The notes beneath the pieces are model-generated. The model did not search any database. It saw only the letters and a program-made list of their open reading frames with translations, and had not been told where the DNA came from. Positions 51,723 through 59,027 of a stretch of DNA of 64,000 nucleotides are shown here, piece by piece. The stretch is from Daejeonia sp002484105 (lineage in GTDB: Bacteria > Bacteroidota > Bacteroidia > Flavobacteriales > Weeksellaceae): NCBI RefSeq assembly GCF_051175565.1, contig NZ_CP195105.1, positions 1,240,001 to 1,304,000 of the forward strand, given 5' to 3'. Every line of letters starts with the position of its first letter. The stretch's first letter is position 1. Both the position numbers and the translations under genes were made by a program.

Positions 51723-53090
51723 TTAGTGAGGTTGTTTTCCGAAATACAAATTGATGCCGAGTCCGAATCTCCAGAGATTATCATTCTGTTTTCCTCCCGT
51801 TAGTCCGTCCAGTTTATCCTGAAATCCAAGGTCGTATTCGGTATAGAATTTCAGAGAAAAACGGTCGCTGAAGAGATAGTCGAGTCCTCCACCAAGATTG
51901 GCTTTGTAAAAGGGTTTGTATTCGGAATAGAGTATTCCGATGCCGGCGTAGGCGAAGGGAGTAAATTTGAACTGTGGAAAAAACATGTATTCTGCATTAA
52001 AATCCCAGCCGAAATACTCCCGTGAAATAATGTTTTTATTGGCTATTTCGGCATAAATCATAGCTATTTCGAAGCTGACATTTTTTATAGGGTAGAAGCG
52101 GTAGCCTAATTTTGCTCCTCCTTTTACTTCAGGATCAACGTAGTCTCCGTTTATTTTCTGCAGTTCGCCATTGATGGTGAGTGAAGAACTCTGGCGAATG
52201 CTGTTGGGTCTTTTGTTGCCGATCAGGCGGGTTTCATTGTCTTTTTCTTCGGATTTGTAATGGTCGATCAGGTCTTTGTAATCATCGGTCTTTCCCATGG
52301 ATTTGCCCCATATTTTATCTTGAATTCCTTCAATAATCAAGCTTTTTACAGCTTTTTCAATAGCTTCGGTTATGGCAAGCTGAACCGGTTCGTTCTGTGT
52401 GAATCCGATTTCAGATTCCAATAATCTTTCGGTGTCTATGTATCGGAAAAAATTACCGCTGACACTTGTCGAAAGAATATTTTTGGAAGTATATACTGTT
52501 TTCAGAATTTCACCGTTCAGGGTAGATACGGCTCGGAGATAAACCGTAATACGGTCTTGCCGGTATTGTGTAGATGCACCGATCCCAAAATACCGTGCAC
52601 CCAGCCCGCCCGTCATCACGTTGGTGTCGTAGGAAATAACGCCACCTTCCAGCAGTATTCCTGCAAAAAGCAGTGGAGGAAGGCTCTGTCCGTTTTTATC
52701 TTTGTCGGCACCGTATTCCTGCCGGGTAGATCGGATAATTTGTCTCTCATTCAGCAGATTGGCGATATTTTCGCGTTCTATTGGGACAAACCACTTACTG
52801 TCTTCCAGTGCTTTGATTAGTATTGTTGTCGTCCCCTGTGGGATGGCGGTGCTCCAGTTGCTACCGGTTTCCGAAGCTTTGTACTGGCCTGTCTGATCCC
52901 GGAACTTGTATACGCCCACAACAATTTTTTCTTTTGGCGCAGGTAGATTTTTAAGGTCTGTTGTCATTCCGGTGACCTCTCCCAAAGTAGATTTTTCGCT
53001 GTTTGCGGGCATATTGAAGACGCCACAGCTGTTGAGGAAAAGGGCAAGGAAAAGAGCAGAACTTATCCTGTAGATTGTTTGAATCTTCAT
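51723..53090 (-). CDS. csgG: CsgG curli secretion channel with extra C-terminal beta-barrel
   Basis: Outer-membrane lipoprotein pore for curlin export, 455 residues against 277 in E. coli. Lipobox LFLNSC. Residues 20-285 align well with CsgG: FRDQTGQYK, STAIPQGTTTILIKALEDSKWFVPIERENIANLLNER, GGLGARYFGIGASTQYRQDRI, NILSTSVSGNFFRYIDTERLLESEIGFTQNEPV. In the constriction loop, the E. coli Asn55-Phe56 pair reads Asn-Trp here and the Tyr51 position is not Tyr. Residues about 300-455 add an eight-strand OmpA-like barrel (GAKLGYRFYPIKNVSFEIA... LWRFGLGINLYFG). Confidence 0.93.
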   Translation of the reverse strand: MKIQTIYRISSALFLALFLNSCGVFNMPANSEKSTLGEVTGMTTDLKNLPAPKEKIVVGVYKFRDQTGQYKASETGSNWSTAIPQGTTTILIKALEDSKWFVPIERENIANLLNERQIIRSTRQEYGADKDKNGQSLPPLLFAGILLEGGVISYDTNVMTGGLGARYFGIGASTQYRQDRITVYLRAVSTLNGEILKTVYTSKNILSTSVSGNFFRYIDTERLLESEIGFTQNEPVQLAITEAIEKAVKSLIIEGIQDKIWGKSMGKTDDYKDLIDHYKSEEKDNETRLIGNKRPNSIRQSSSLTINGELQKINGDYVDPEVKGGAKLGYRFYPIKNVSFEIAMIYAEIANKNIISREYFGWDFNAEYMFFPQFKFTPFAYAGIGILYSEYKPFYKANLGGGLDYLFSDRFSLKFYTEYDLGFQDKLDGLTGGKQNDNLWRFGLGINLYFGKQPH

Positions 53091-53121
53091 GGTTTTGTGT
53101 TTTTTTTGTGAATATGTTCTC

Positions 53122-53535
53122 TTATCTCGGGATCAGAATTTGCGACTGTGAGCCGTCCTGAGTGTCGAGAATATTAATCATAAGCCCTTGTGAAGATTCT
53201 ATAATATCCAAATAAAGAGTACCAAACATATAGTTGCCGGGCTTTATAGTACTGTCGCCAAATTGTTCGGAAAAGAGCTTCTGCGATAGCTGGCTGAGCA
53301 ATTGACGGTTCATGGTTTCCGTAAAACTGTCCATCGTGTTGAGGTTGCCGAGGAGATCTCCGTATTGGTTGGTATTGTCATCAAACTGGTTCTGGGCATT
53401 TGCCGAACTCAGAAGCCATTGATAATTAAATGTATCACCGCCAAATGCAGGATTGATAGGCTTGTACACCAGCTGCTGTGCCTGTGTCAGCATCAGGCCG
53501 CAGGGTAGAAGTAAAGTTAAGAGTAAGTTTTTCAT
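53122..53535 (-). CDS. csgF: CsgF curli assembly protein
   Basis: Protein of 137 residues, signal peptide ending MLTQAQ. The mature N-terminus YKPINPAFGGDTFNYQWLLSSANAQNQF matches E. coli CsgF ([24 protein letters not shown]), the segment known to enter the CsgG channel and form the second constriction. CsgF couples secretion to nucleation at the surface. Between csgE (10-base gap) and csgG. Confidence 0.92.
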   Translation of the reverse strand: MKNLLLTLLLPCGLMLTQAQQLVYKPINPAFGGDTFNYQWLLSSANAQNQFDDNTNQYGDLLGNLNTMDSFTETMNRQLLSQLSQKLFSEQFGDSTIKPGNYMFGTLYLDIIESSQGLMINILDTQDGSQSQILIPR

Positions 53536-53545
53536 GGTCAGGTTA

Positions 53546-54277
53546 TTAGTATTTGAATTCGTTTTTTATCAGTTCATTTTTTTTGATGTAATCATTAATG
53601 ATACGGATGGCAAGTTTTGCATTCTCGCGCAGGTAATCTTCACTCGGGTTGGAGACAAATGAGTAAAGAGTCCGGTCATCCATCAGAATACTGATCTGAG
53701 TTGTAGTGCCGCGCGTGGGAAGCTCAGCAATGGTTACCGGACTGTCTGCTTTATCTTTCAGATTGGAATAGTCGATAAAGAAAAGGTCATAAAAATCTTT
53801 TCCGATTTTGGTTTTGGTTTCATCAATTGTGAGGCCTTTAAGTTCATAGAGATTGTCTTCTGTATTGTTGGGGAAGTTCTTCTTTAGCTCTTTTGGGTTG
53901 ATTTCCAGGCTGTCTTTTGCAATAAGTTTATCAGATTGCTCGTTGCGGAGATAGAGAAAAGATTTCAATGCATCGCTCTTGTCCAGGCGGATGTTGATTT
54001 CGGATATTTTTTTGGTTTCTGAGGGTGCCAGTGTAAATTTTCCAGACTGCCTGCTGTTGGACAGATTGCCGGAATTACCTCTTTTGATGGCAATAAACAG
54101 GTAGTCCAGTTCTTGATACGATTTTGAGCTGTTAGTAGCCAGTGCTTTCAGGCTGACCATATCTTCCATTTCAGTTTTCTCAATATTGGGGATGACTACA
54201 ACGGAATCTTCCTGCGCAAAAAACAATGCCGGAAGAATAAAGTTGAGCAAAACGAGAAAACTGCCTAAAGATTTCAT
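53546..54277 (-). CDS. csgE: CsgE chaperone with CsgH-like N-terminal domain
   Basis: Protein of 243 residues; E. coli CsgE is 129. Signal peptide ends LFFAQ. The C-terminal half, from ELKGLTIDETKTKIGKDFYDLFF to the EFKY end, aligns with mature CsgE ([21 protein letters not shown]). The N-terminal 100 residues hold a beta-sandwich with KRGNSGNLSNSRQSGKFTLAPSETKKISEINI, which resembles the N-x-x-QSG-x-F-x-x-x-P pattern of CsgH, an alphaproteobacterial inhibitor of curlin polymerisation. The resemblance is by eye. If correct, export gating and inhibition of premature fibre formation are fused. Confidence 0.85.
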   Translation of the reverse strand: MKSLGSFLVLLNFILPALFFAQEDSVVVIPNIEKTEMEDMVSLKALATNSSKSYQELDYLFIAIKRGNSGNLSNSRQSGKFTLAPSETKKISEINIRLDKSDALKSFLYLRNEQSDKLIAKDSLEINPKELKKNFPNNTEDNLYELKGLTIDETKTKIGKDFYDLFFIDYSNLKDKADSPVTIAELPTRGTTTQISILMDDRTLYSFVSNPSEDYLRENAKLAIRIINDYIKKNELIKNEFKY

Positions 54278-54287
54278 AACATCGGGA

Positions 54288-54701
54288 TTAATAATTTCTT
54301 ACAAAGATGGTCATATTATCTCCCTGAATATTGATTTTCATTTTGTCAGAAATGCCGTTGCTTCCGGTAATATCAATAATATTGTTGTAGCCCTGAGTGC
54401 TGACGGCTGTTTTGCTGGGTTTGTGGGTAAAACCATTATTGAAGTTCAGGTAATTGTAATCGCCAGTTTGTAAAACAGACAATTCGCTTGAGGAGTTGAT
54501 ATAGGCCTCCGTATAATTAGCATAGCCATTTTGCCAGATAATGGTCTGAGGTGTGGTTTGTGGAGTCTGGTCTGTGTCAGCCAGCGAAACAAGATCAAGA
54601 GCAGTACGACTGTTGATGTCTTCAAAACGAATGGTTTGAGACCATACAGGGGAAATGTAGAGTAATAAAAGGAATGATAATATTCTAAGTAAAGTAATCA
54701 T
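54288..54701 (-). CDS. csgB: CsgB-like minor curlin / nucleator
   Basis: Protein of 137 residues with signal peptide (LSFLLLLYISPVWSQ). An extra N-terminal stretch of about 50 residues is followed by four or five degenerate curlin strand units (LSVLQTGDYNYLNF, VSTQGYNNIIDITG, INIQGDNMTIFVRN). As in E. coli CsgB, the repeats are fewer and less regular than in the major subunit. It is 10 bases upstream of csgE and lies beyond the terminator that follows the major curlin gene. Confidence 0.72.
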   Translation of the reverse strand: MITLLRILSFLLLLYISPVWSQTIRFEDINSRTALDLVSLADTDQTPQTTPQTIIWQNGYANYTEAYINSSSELSVLQTGDYNYLNFNNGFTHKPSKTAVSTQGYNNIIDITGSNGISDKMKINIQGDNMTIFVRNY

Positions 54702-54812
54702 GGTTATTTTTGATAAAATTACTTATAATTAGTGATGTTGGATTCACAGTTATCCGTTAGATTTATATATCACTGTTTATGGTTATTTTTATTCGGGTTT
54801 TTATCCTTATGT

Positions 54813-54842
54813 AAAAAAAATAGGAGAGCCGTGCCCTCCTAT
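54813..54842 (-). terminator. Terminator between major curlin gene and the rest of the curli locus
   Basis: On the minus strand ATAGGAG (54842-54836) pairs with CTCCTAT (54826-54820) around a 9-base loop and is followed by eight T. It lies 22 bases after the stop of the major curlin gene, so most transcripts should end here, with read-through or a second promoter for csgB onward. Confidence 0.85.
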
Positions 54843-54863
54843 CTCCTTTGATGAAAAATTACT

Positions 54864-55748
54864 TTAGTTTGATTGATTTACAATCATTGTATTGGATGAT
54901 CCAAGCTGTGTTCCTAAGTGGAAATGACCAGTACCCAACTGAGTAACAGCGGTGTAGTTGTCGGAACCAATCTGGAAGTCAATTGCAGTATTGGCATCCC
55001 CAAACTGGGTCTGATAAAGAGTATTGTCACTTCCTAACTGAAGACCGAATGCGGTGTTTCCGTTACCAACCTGCCAAGAGTCTGCATAGTTTCCACTGCC
55101 CAGCTGCAGTTCTATTGAAGTGTTGAAATTACCGTCCTGTGTTTGCCATATAAAATTGTCAGAACCTACTTGCAGCGCAGCAGCAGTATTTACAGATCCA
55201 TATTGTTCCTGCAATGCAATATTATCGTCTCCTACTTGTACGGCTACTGCGTTGTTGGAATTGCCCACCTGAATCTGTGCGATACCGTTGTCAGAACCCA
55301 ACTGCAGCGCAAGGGCGCTGTTGGCGTTTCCGTCCTGATATTGTCCGACATAATTGTTGATACCTAACTGGATGGATGTTGCGCTGTTAGCGTTACCATA
55401 CTGGTACTGTCCTGTTTCGTTATATGCACCAATCTGGAGAGTGGTGGCATCATTAAACCAACCGATCTGCTCTGTTGTATTGCTGTTTCCGAGACCATAC
55501 TGGTCGACATCAATACTGTTAAAGAATCCTTCGCTATACCCGTCGTTATAGTTGAAGGCTCCAACCTGATCAACAGTTGCATAGTTCCAACCGCCGTCCT
55601 GAGTGAGCGTGTTGACATTCAGTAAGCCAGTCTGGTTGATGTAAGCTTCGTTAGCAAAACCGAACTGGGAGGTAACATCGATGTTGGCCTGTGCAAATGC
55701 GAAACCAACGGACAGAAGTGCAAATGCACCTGAGAATAATTTTTTCAT
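54864..55748 (-). CDS. csgA: CsgA-like major curlin with 23 strand units
   Basis: Amyloid fibre subunit of 294 residues; E. coli CsgA is 151. Signal peptide MKKLFSGAFALLSVGFAFAQ. The mature chain is a near-perfect series of Q-x-G-x-x-N motifs spaced 11 residues apart: 23 occurrences (QFGFAN, QTGLLN, QDGGWN ... QLGSSN) with one 22-residue interval after the fourth and His instead of Asn in QLGTGH. Each pair is one curlin arch, about 12 arches against five in CsgA. Many Asp and Gly occur at the turn positions. Neighbouring repeats give a 66-base DNA periodicity. A terminator follows. Confidence 0.92.
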   Translation of the reverse strand: MKKLFSGAFALLSVGFAFAQANIDVTSQFGFANEAYINQTGLLNVNTLTQDGGWNYATVDQVGAFNYNDGYSEGFFNSIDVDQYGLGNSNTTEQIGWFNDATTLQIGAYNETGQYQYGNANSATSIQLGINNYVGQYQDGNANSALALQLGSDNGIAQIQVGNSNNAVAVQVGDDNIALQEQYGSVNTAAALQVGSDNFIWQTQDGNFNTSIELQLGSGNYADSWQVGNGNTAFGLQLGSDNTLYQTQFGDANTAIDFQIGSDNYTAVTQLGTGHFHLGTQLGSSNTMIVNQSN

Positions 55749-55779
55749 GGTTAAAAGTTTTAATGGTTAATTAGTATTG

Positions 55780-55787
55780 CAAATATA
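55780..55787 (-). promoter_or_regulatory. -7 element TATATTTG for csgA
   Basis: Minus-strand TAnnTTTG match, 31 bases before the csgA ATG at 55748. No good -33 was found at the expected distance, as is common for genes that need an activator. Confidence 0.65.
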
Positions 55788-55814
55788 TCATGCTCCGTAT
55801 TCGCATCCATCACC

Positions 55815-55828
55815 ATTTCAAATGAAAT
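55815..55828. promoter_or_regulatory. Inverted repeat upstream of csgA promoter
   Basis: ATTTCA-AA-TGAAAT, 27 bases upstream of the csgA -7 element and about 150 bases from the TetR-family gene on the other side. It is a candidate operator for curli regulation; no CsgD-like gene lies in the window. Confidence 0.4.
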
Positions 55829-55955
55829 TGACAAAATCATGGTTTACAGTTACCACTAAAGGAAATAAACGGTAGTTTATTTAAAGTAAAAGTCCTGCCT
55901 CATACGTCCTGTGATGATGTCAATAAAAATCCGCATAAAAACCAGGAAACTTTTT

Positions 55956-55984
55956 TTGTTTTTAAGTTTCTTTTTATATTTTTG
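55956..55984 (+). promoter_or_regulatory. Promoter for the TetR-RND operon
   Basis: -33 TTG (55956-55958), 18-base spacer, -7 TATTTTTG (55977-55984). It covers the first codons of the longer frame at 55982, so the start at 55997 is preferred. Confidence 0.7.
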
Positions 55985-55996
55985 CGCCTTGTTATT

Positions 55997-56596
55997 ATGG
56001 ATAGACATCAACTTTTTCTGGAAAAAGTAACGCGGCTTTTTTTTATGTGCGGAGCCAAAAGCCTGACCATGGACGATATCGCCCGGAAATTTTCCATGTC
56101 CAAAAAGACGCTTTACCAGTATTATAAAACCAAAGAGGATATTATCAATGAAGTACTGAACTACCTGCTTGACAGAATTCTCGAGAAACTCAATGCAGAA
56201 ATGCAGAAAGGAGGCACTGCGGTTTCCCTTCTGGTTTATTCTACAGATAATATGAGTGATTTCATCATCGAGCACCGCAATGTTTTCGTTATGCAAATGA
56301 TCAAATATTATCCTGAGCTTCTGCGCGAACATCAGCTGAAGATTTTTGAGAGGGTTGTTGTATTTCTTGAAGCCAATATCCGACAGGGCCGGGAAGAGGG
56401 GCATTACCGTGAAAATTTTGACGAAGATGTGTATGTCAGGCTTTTTATGCAGCTCTTTTTCTCTGTTGATGATTCTCCGCTGTTTGAAAATGCTGCCGAC
56501 AGTACTGTTTTGTGTGGCAATATTATAGATTTTTACCTCAACTCGATACTTACCGAAAAGGGAAGAGAAATTTTAAAAGAACTTAAAGAAAAATGA
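55997..56596 (+). CDS. TetR/AcrR-family transcriptional regulator
   Basis: Protein of 199 residues. N-terminal helix-turn-helix: FMCGAKSLTMDDIARKFSMSKKTLYQYYKTKEDIINEVL, the standard TetR DNA-binding domain. The C-terminal part is an all-helical ligand domain without recognised family. First gene of an efflux operon and overlapping the TolC gene by 4 bases (ATGA), so it probably represses its own operon until a substrate binds. It is divergent from csgA. Confidence 0.92.
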   Translation: MDRHQLFLEKVTRLFFMCGAKSLTMDDIARKFSMSKKTLYQYYKTKEDIINEVLNYLLDRILEKLNAEMQKGGTAVSLLVYSTDNMSDFIIEHRNVFVMQMIKYYPELLREHQLKIFERVVVFLEANIRQGREEGHYRENFDEDVYVRLFMQLFFSVDDSPLFENAADSTVLCGNIIDFYLNSILTEKGREILKELKEK

Positions 56597-57951
56597 TAAA
56601 AAGAATCAACATGCTGGGAGCACTTCTCATGGGAATGTTCCTGGGGTATGCACAGGATGCCAGGCTGCTCACTCTTTCCGATGCCATTACTTATGCCCTG
56701 CAAAGTAAATCCGACGCAACAAAAGCGGTACTGGATATTCGGAAAGGTGATGCTAAAATTGCAGAAGTGAAAGCAAGTGCATTTCCCGAACTGAAAATTG
56801 TCAGTAATACTTCGTACAGTCCGCTGCTGCAAAAAACCGTGCTGCCGGGAGAGATTTTCGGATTGCCCGGCCAAAGTATAGAAGTGGCTTTCGGACAGAA
56901 ATGGACCTCTACCGCAAGTGCACAACTCACGCAGGTACTGTTCAACCAGTCTGTTTTTACCGGTCTGAAAGCAGCAAAATCCACAAAAGAATTTTATATT
57001 CTGAATAAGCAGCTTACCGACGAACAGATTATTGACAAAGTGGCCACTACGTATTATCAGGTTTACAAATCGGAGCAAATGCTCAGCAATCTTGACAGCA
57101 ACCTTGATATTACGCAGAAAACCGTTACCATTATTAAAGGACTCTATGATGCAGGTCTTGCCAAAAAAATTGATTATGACCGCAGTGTGGTGGCTCTCAA
57201 TAACCTGAAAGCAAATAAACAGCAATTGGTAAATTCCAGACAGATCAGTGAAAATACACTGAAATACATCATTGGTATGCCAATGGATCAGGAAATCGTT
57301 CTTCCAGAAGACACTTTCGAACCGAGGATTTTGCCGGAATATGACAGCAATTATCATAATACCCTCGACAACCGTACCGAACTGAAAGTCCTCAACAAAC
57401 AACTGGAGCTCCTCAACTGGCAGAAGAAAGCAAGTATAGCCGAATATTATCCTTCGGTAACGCTTACAGCCAATTACGGATGGCTTGGGCAGGGAGAAAA
57501 AATTCCATGGTGGCACGGCAAAAATGATAATGTCTACTGGAGTGACATGTCCACCATTGGCCTCAATATCAATATCCCGGTTTTCAACGGATTTTCAACC
57601 AGATCAAAGATCCAGCAGAATCAGATTGATATCGAAAAGGCACAGGCTGATCTGGAAGACAGCAAACTGGCACTGGACATGGCATATAAGAATTCGGTTT
57701 CTCAGCTCAAAAACAGTCAGCTCGCTATTGATAACCAGCAGGATAATGTGAAACTGGCGCAGGAAGTCATGGAAAATACCCAGAACAATTACAAATTCGG
57801 CCTTGCAACGCTGAATGATATTCTGGATGCAGAACGCGATCTTTCGGATGCCAAAAATAACCTCACTACTTCCAGACTTGACTATAAACTTGCAGAAATA
57901 GAATACCTGAAATCTCAGGGAAAACTCAAAACTTTAAACGGAAATAATTAA
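56593..57951 (+). CDS. TolC-family outer-membrane channel of the RND pump
   Basis: Protein of 452 residues; signal peptide ends GMFLGYAQ. Helical OEP repeats begin LLTLSDAITYALQSKSDATKAVLDIRKGDAKI and AEYYPSVTLTANYGW and INIPVFNGFSTRSKI mark the two strand regions. It is translationally coupled to the TetR gene and followed 4 bases later by the adaptor gene. Confidence 0.9.
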   Translation: MIKRINMLGALLMGMFLGYAQDARLLTLSDAITYALQSKSDATKAVLDIRKGDAKIAEVKASAFPELKIVSNTSYSPLLQKTVLPGEIFGLPGQSIEVAFGQKWTSTASAQLTQVLFNQSVFTGLKAAKSTKEFYILNKQLTDEQIIDKVATTYYQVYKSEQMLSNLDSNLDITQKTVTIIKGLYDAGLAKKIDYDRSVVALNNLKANKQQLVNSRQISENTLKYIIGMPMDQEIVLPEDTFEPRILPEYDSNYHNTLDNRTELKVLNKQLELLNWQKKASIAEYYPSVTLTANYGWLGQGEKIPWWHGKNDNVYWSDMSTIGLNINIPVFNGFSTRSKIQQNQIDIEKAQADLEDSKLALDMAYKNSVSQLKNSQLAIDNQQDNVKLAQEVMENTQNNYKFGLATLNDILDAERDLSDAKNNLTTSRLDYKLAEIEYLKSQGKLKTLNGNN

Positions 57952-57955
57952 TAAA

Positions 57956-59008
57956 ATGAAAAAAACTCTCACAACCATTCTTGTTCTTGTGGCCGTAGCG
58001 GCGGGTATTTTCTTTATCCTGAGACACAATAAGGAAAAAAATCAGGAGCAGGTGGATATAGTAGCACAGAAAAATGCAGATATCGCAGTACGCACAGCCA
58101 AAGTCCAGTACGAAAACATGAACGGACAGTTCTCCGTAAACGGAACTTTCCTGGCCAATACTACAGCCAATATTTCGGCCGAAATGGGCGGACAGCTGGT
58201 GGCGCTTTACATCCGGGAAGGCAGCCACGTCAGTCCCGGACAGGTCATTGCAAAGCTGAAAGGCGACAAACTGGATGTCAGTGTCAATAATGCCAAAGCC
58301 AATCTCGACAATGCCCAGAGTGCTTTGGCGCGATATGAAGCTGCTTTCAAAACCGGTGGCGTTACCGCACTCCAGCTGGATCAGGCCAAACTGCAGGTGA
58401 AGAATGCCAGAGCCCAGTATCAGGCGGCTCAGCTTAATTCCGGTGATACCACGGTACGGTCAAAAGTGAGCGGTATTGTCAATAAAAAGATGGTGGAAGT
58501 GGGTACTTTTGTCAACGCTGGAATGACGATTGCCGAAGTGGTGGACATCTCTTCTGTGAAACTTAATGTGGATGTAGACGAAGGCCTTGTCAGCAAACTT
58601 TCTATGGGCGAAATGGTAAAAGTAAAGCCCAGCGCTGTGGAGGGTGAGCTGAATGGCAGGATTACCTTTATTGCACCAGCATCTAACGGCGCTCTGAAAT
58701 TCCCTGTCGAAATTACGGTTAAAAATTTCGGAAACCAGCTGAAAGCCGGTATGTATGGTACCGCTGTTTTCGGAAACGATTCGGCAGCCAGAATGCTCGT
58801 CGTCCCCAGAGATGCTTTTGTAGGAAGTGTCAGCGAAAATCAGGTATTTGTCGTTAAAAACAATACTGCCTACCTGAAAAAAATCCAGAGCGGAAGCAAC
58901 TACGGCGATAAAGTTGAGGTAATCAGTGGCCTGAATCCCGGTGATGTTGTGGTCACCAGCGGGCAGATCAATCTGACCGACGGAGCCAAAGTCAGCATTC
59001 TGAAATAA
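57956..59008 (+). CDS. RND periplasmic adaptor (membrane fusion protein)
   Basis: Protein of 350 residues with one N-terminal hydrophobic segment (LTTILVLVAVAAGIFFILRH). Lipoyl halves at NISAEMGGQLVALYIREGSHVSPGQVIAKL and VRSKVSGIVNKKMVEVGTFVNAGM flank a short coiled coil (about residues 100-150); a beta-barrel and membrane-proximal domain follow, ending GLNPGDVVVTSGQINLTDGAKV. This is an AcrA/MexA-type adaptor in the TetR-TolC-MFP-RND operon. Confidence 0.93.
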   Translation: MKKTLTTILVLVAVAAGIFFILRHNKEKNQEQVDIVAQKNADIAVRTAKVQYENMNGQFSVNGTFLANTTANISAEMGGQLVALYIREGSHVSPGQVIAKLKGDKLDVSVNNAKANLDNAQSALARYEAAFKTGGVTALQLDQAKLQVKNARAQYQAAQLNSGDTTVRSKVSGIVNKKMVEVGTFVNAGMTIAEVVDISSVKLNVDVDEGLVSKLSMGEMVKVKPSAVEGELNGRITFIAPASNGALKFPVEITVKNFGNQLKAGMYGTAVFGNDSAARMLVVPRDAFVGSVSENQVFVVKNNTAYLKKIQSGSNYGDKVEVISGLNPGDVVVTSGQINLTDGAKVSILK

Positions 59009-59027
59009 ATTCTGTTAAAATCCAGTT

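Noticed and set aside
54864..55748. Regular 66-base periodic repeats that could look like a CRISPR array
   Set aside because: They are degenerate at the DNA level, in one open frame, and encode 22-residue curlin repeats behind a signal peptide; there are no unique spacers or cas genes.
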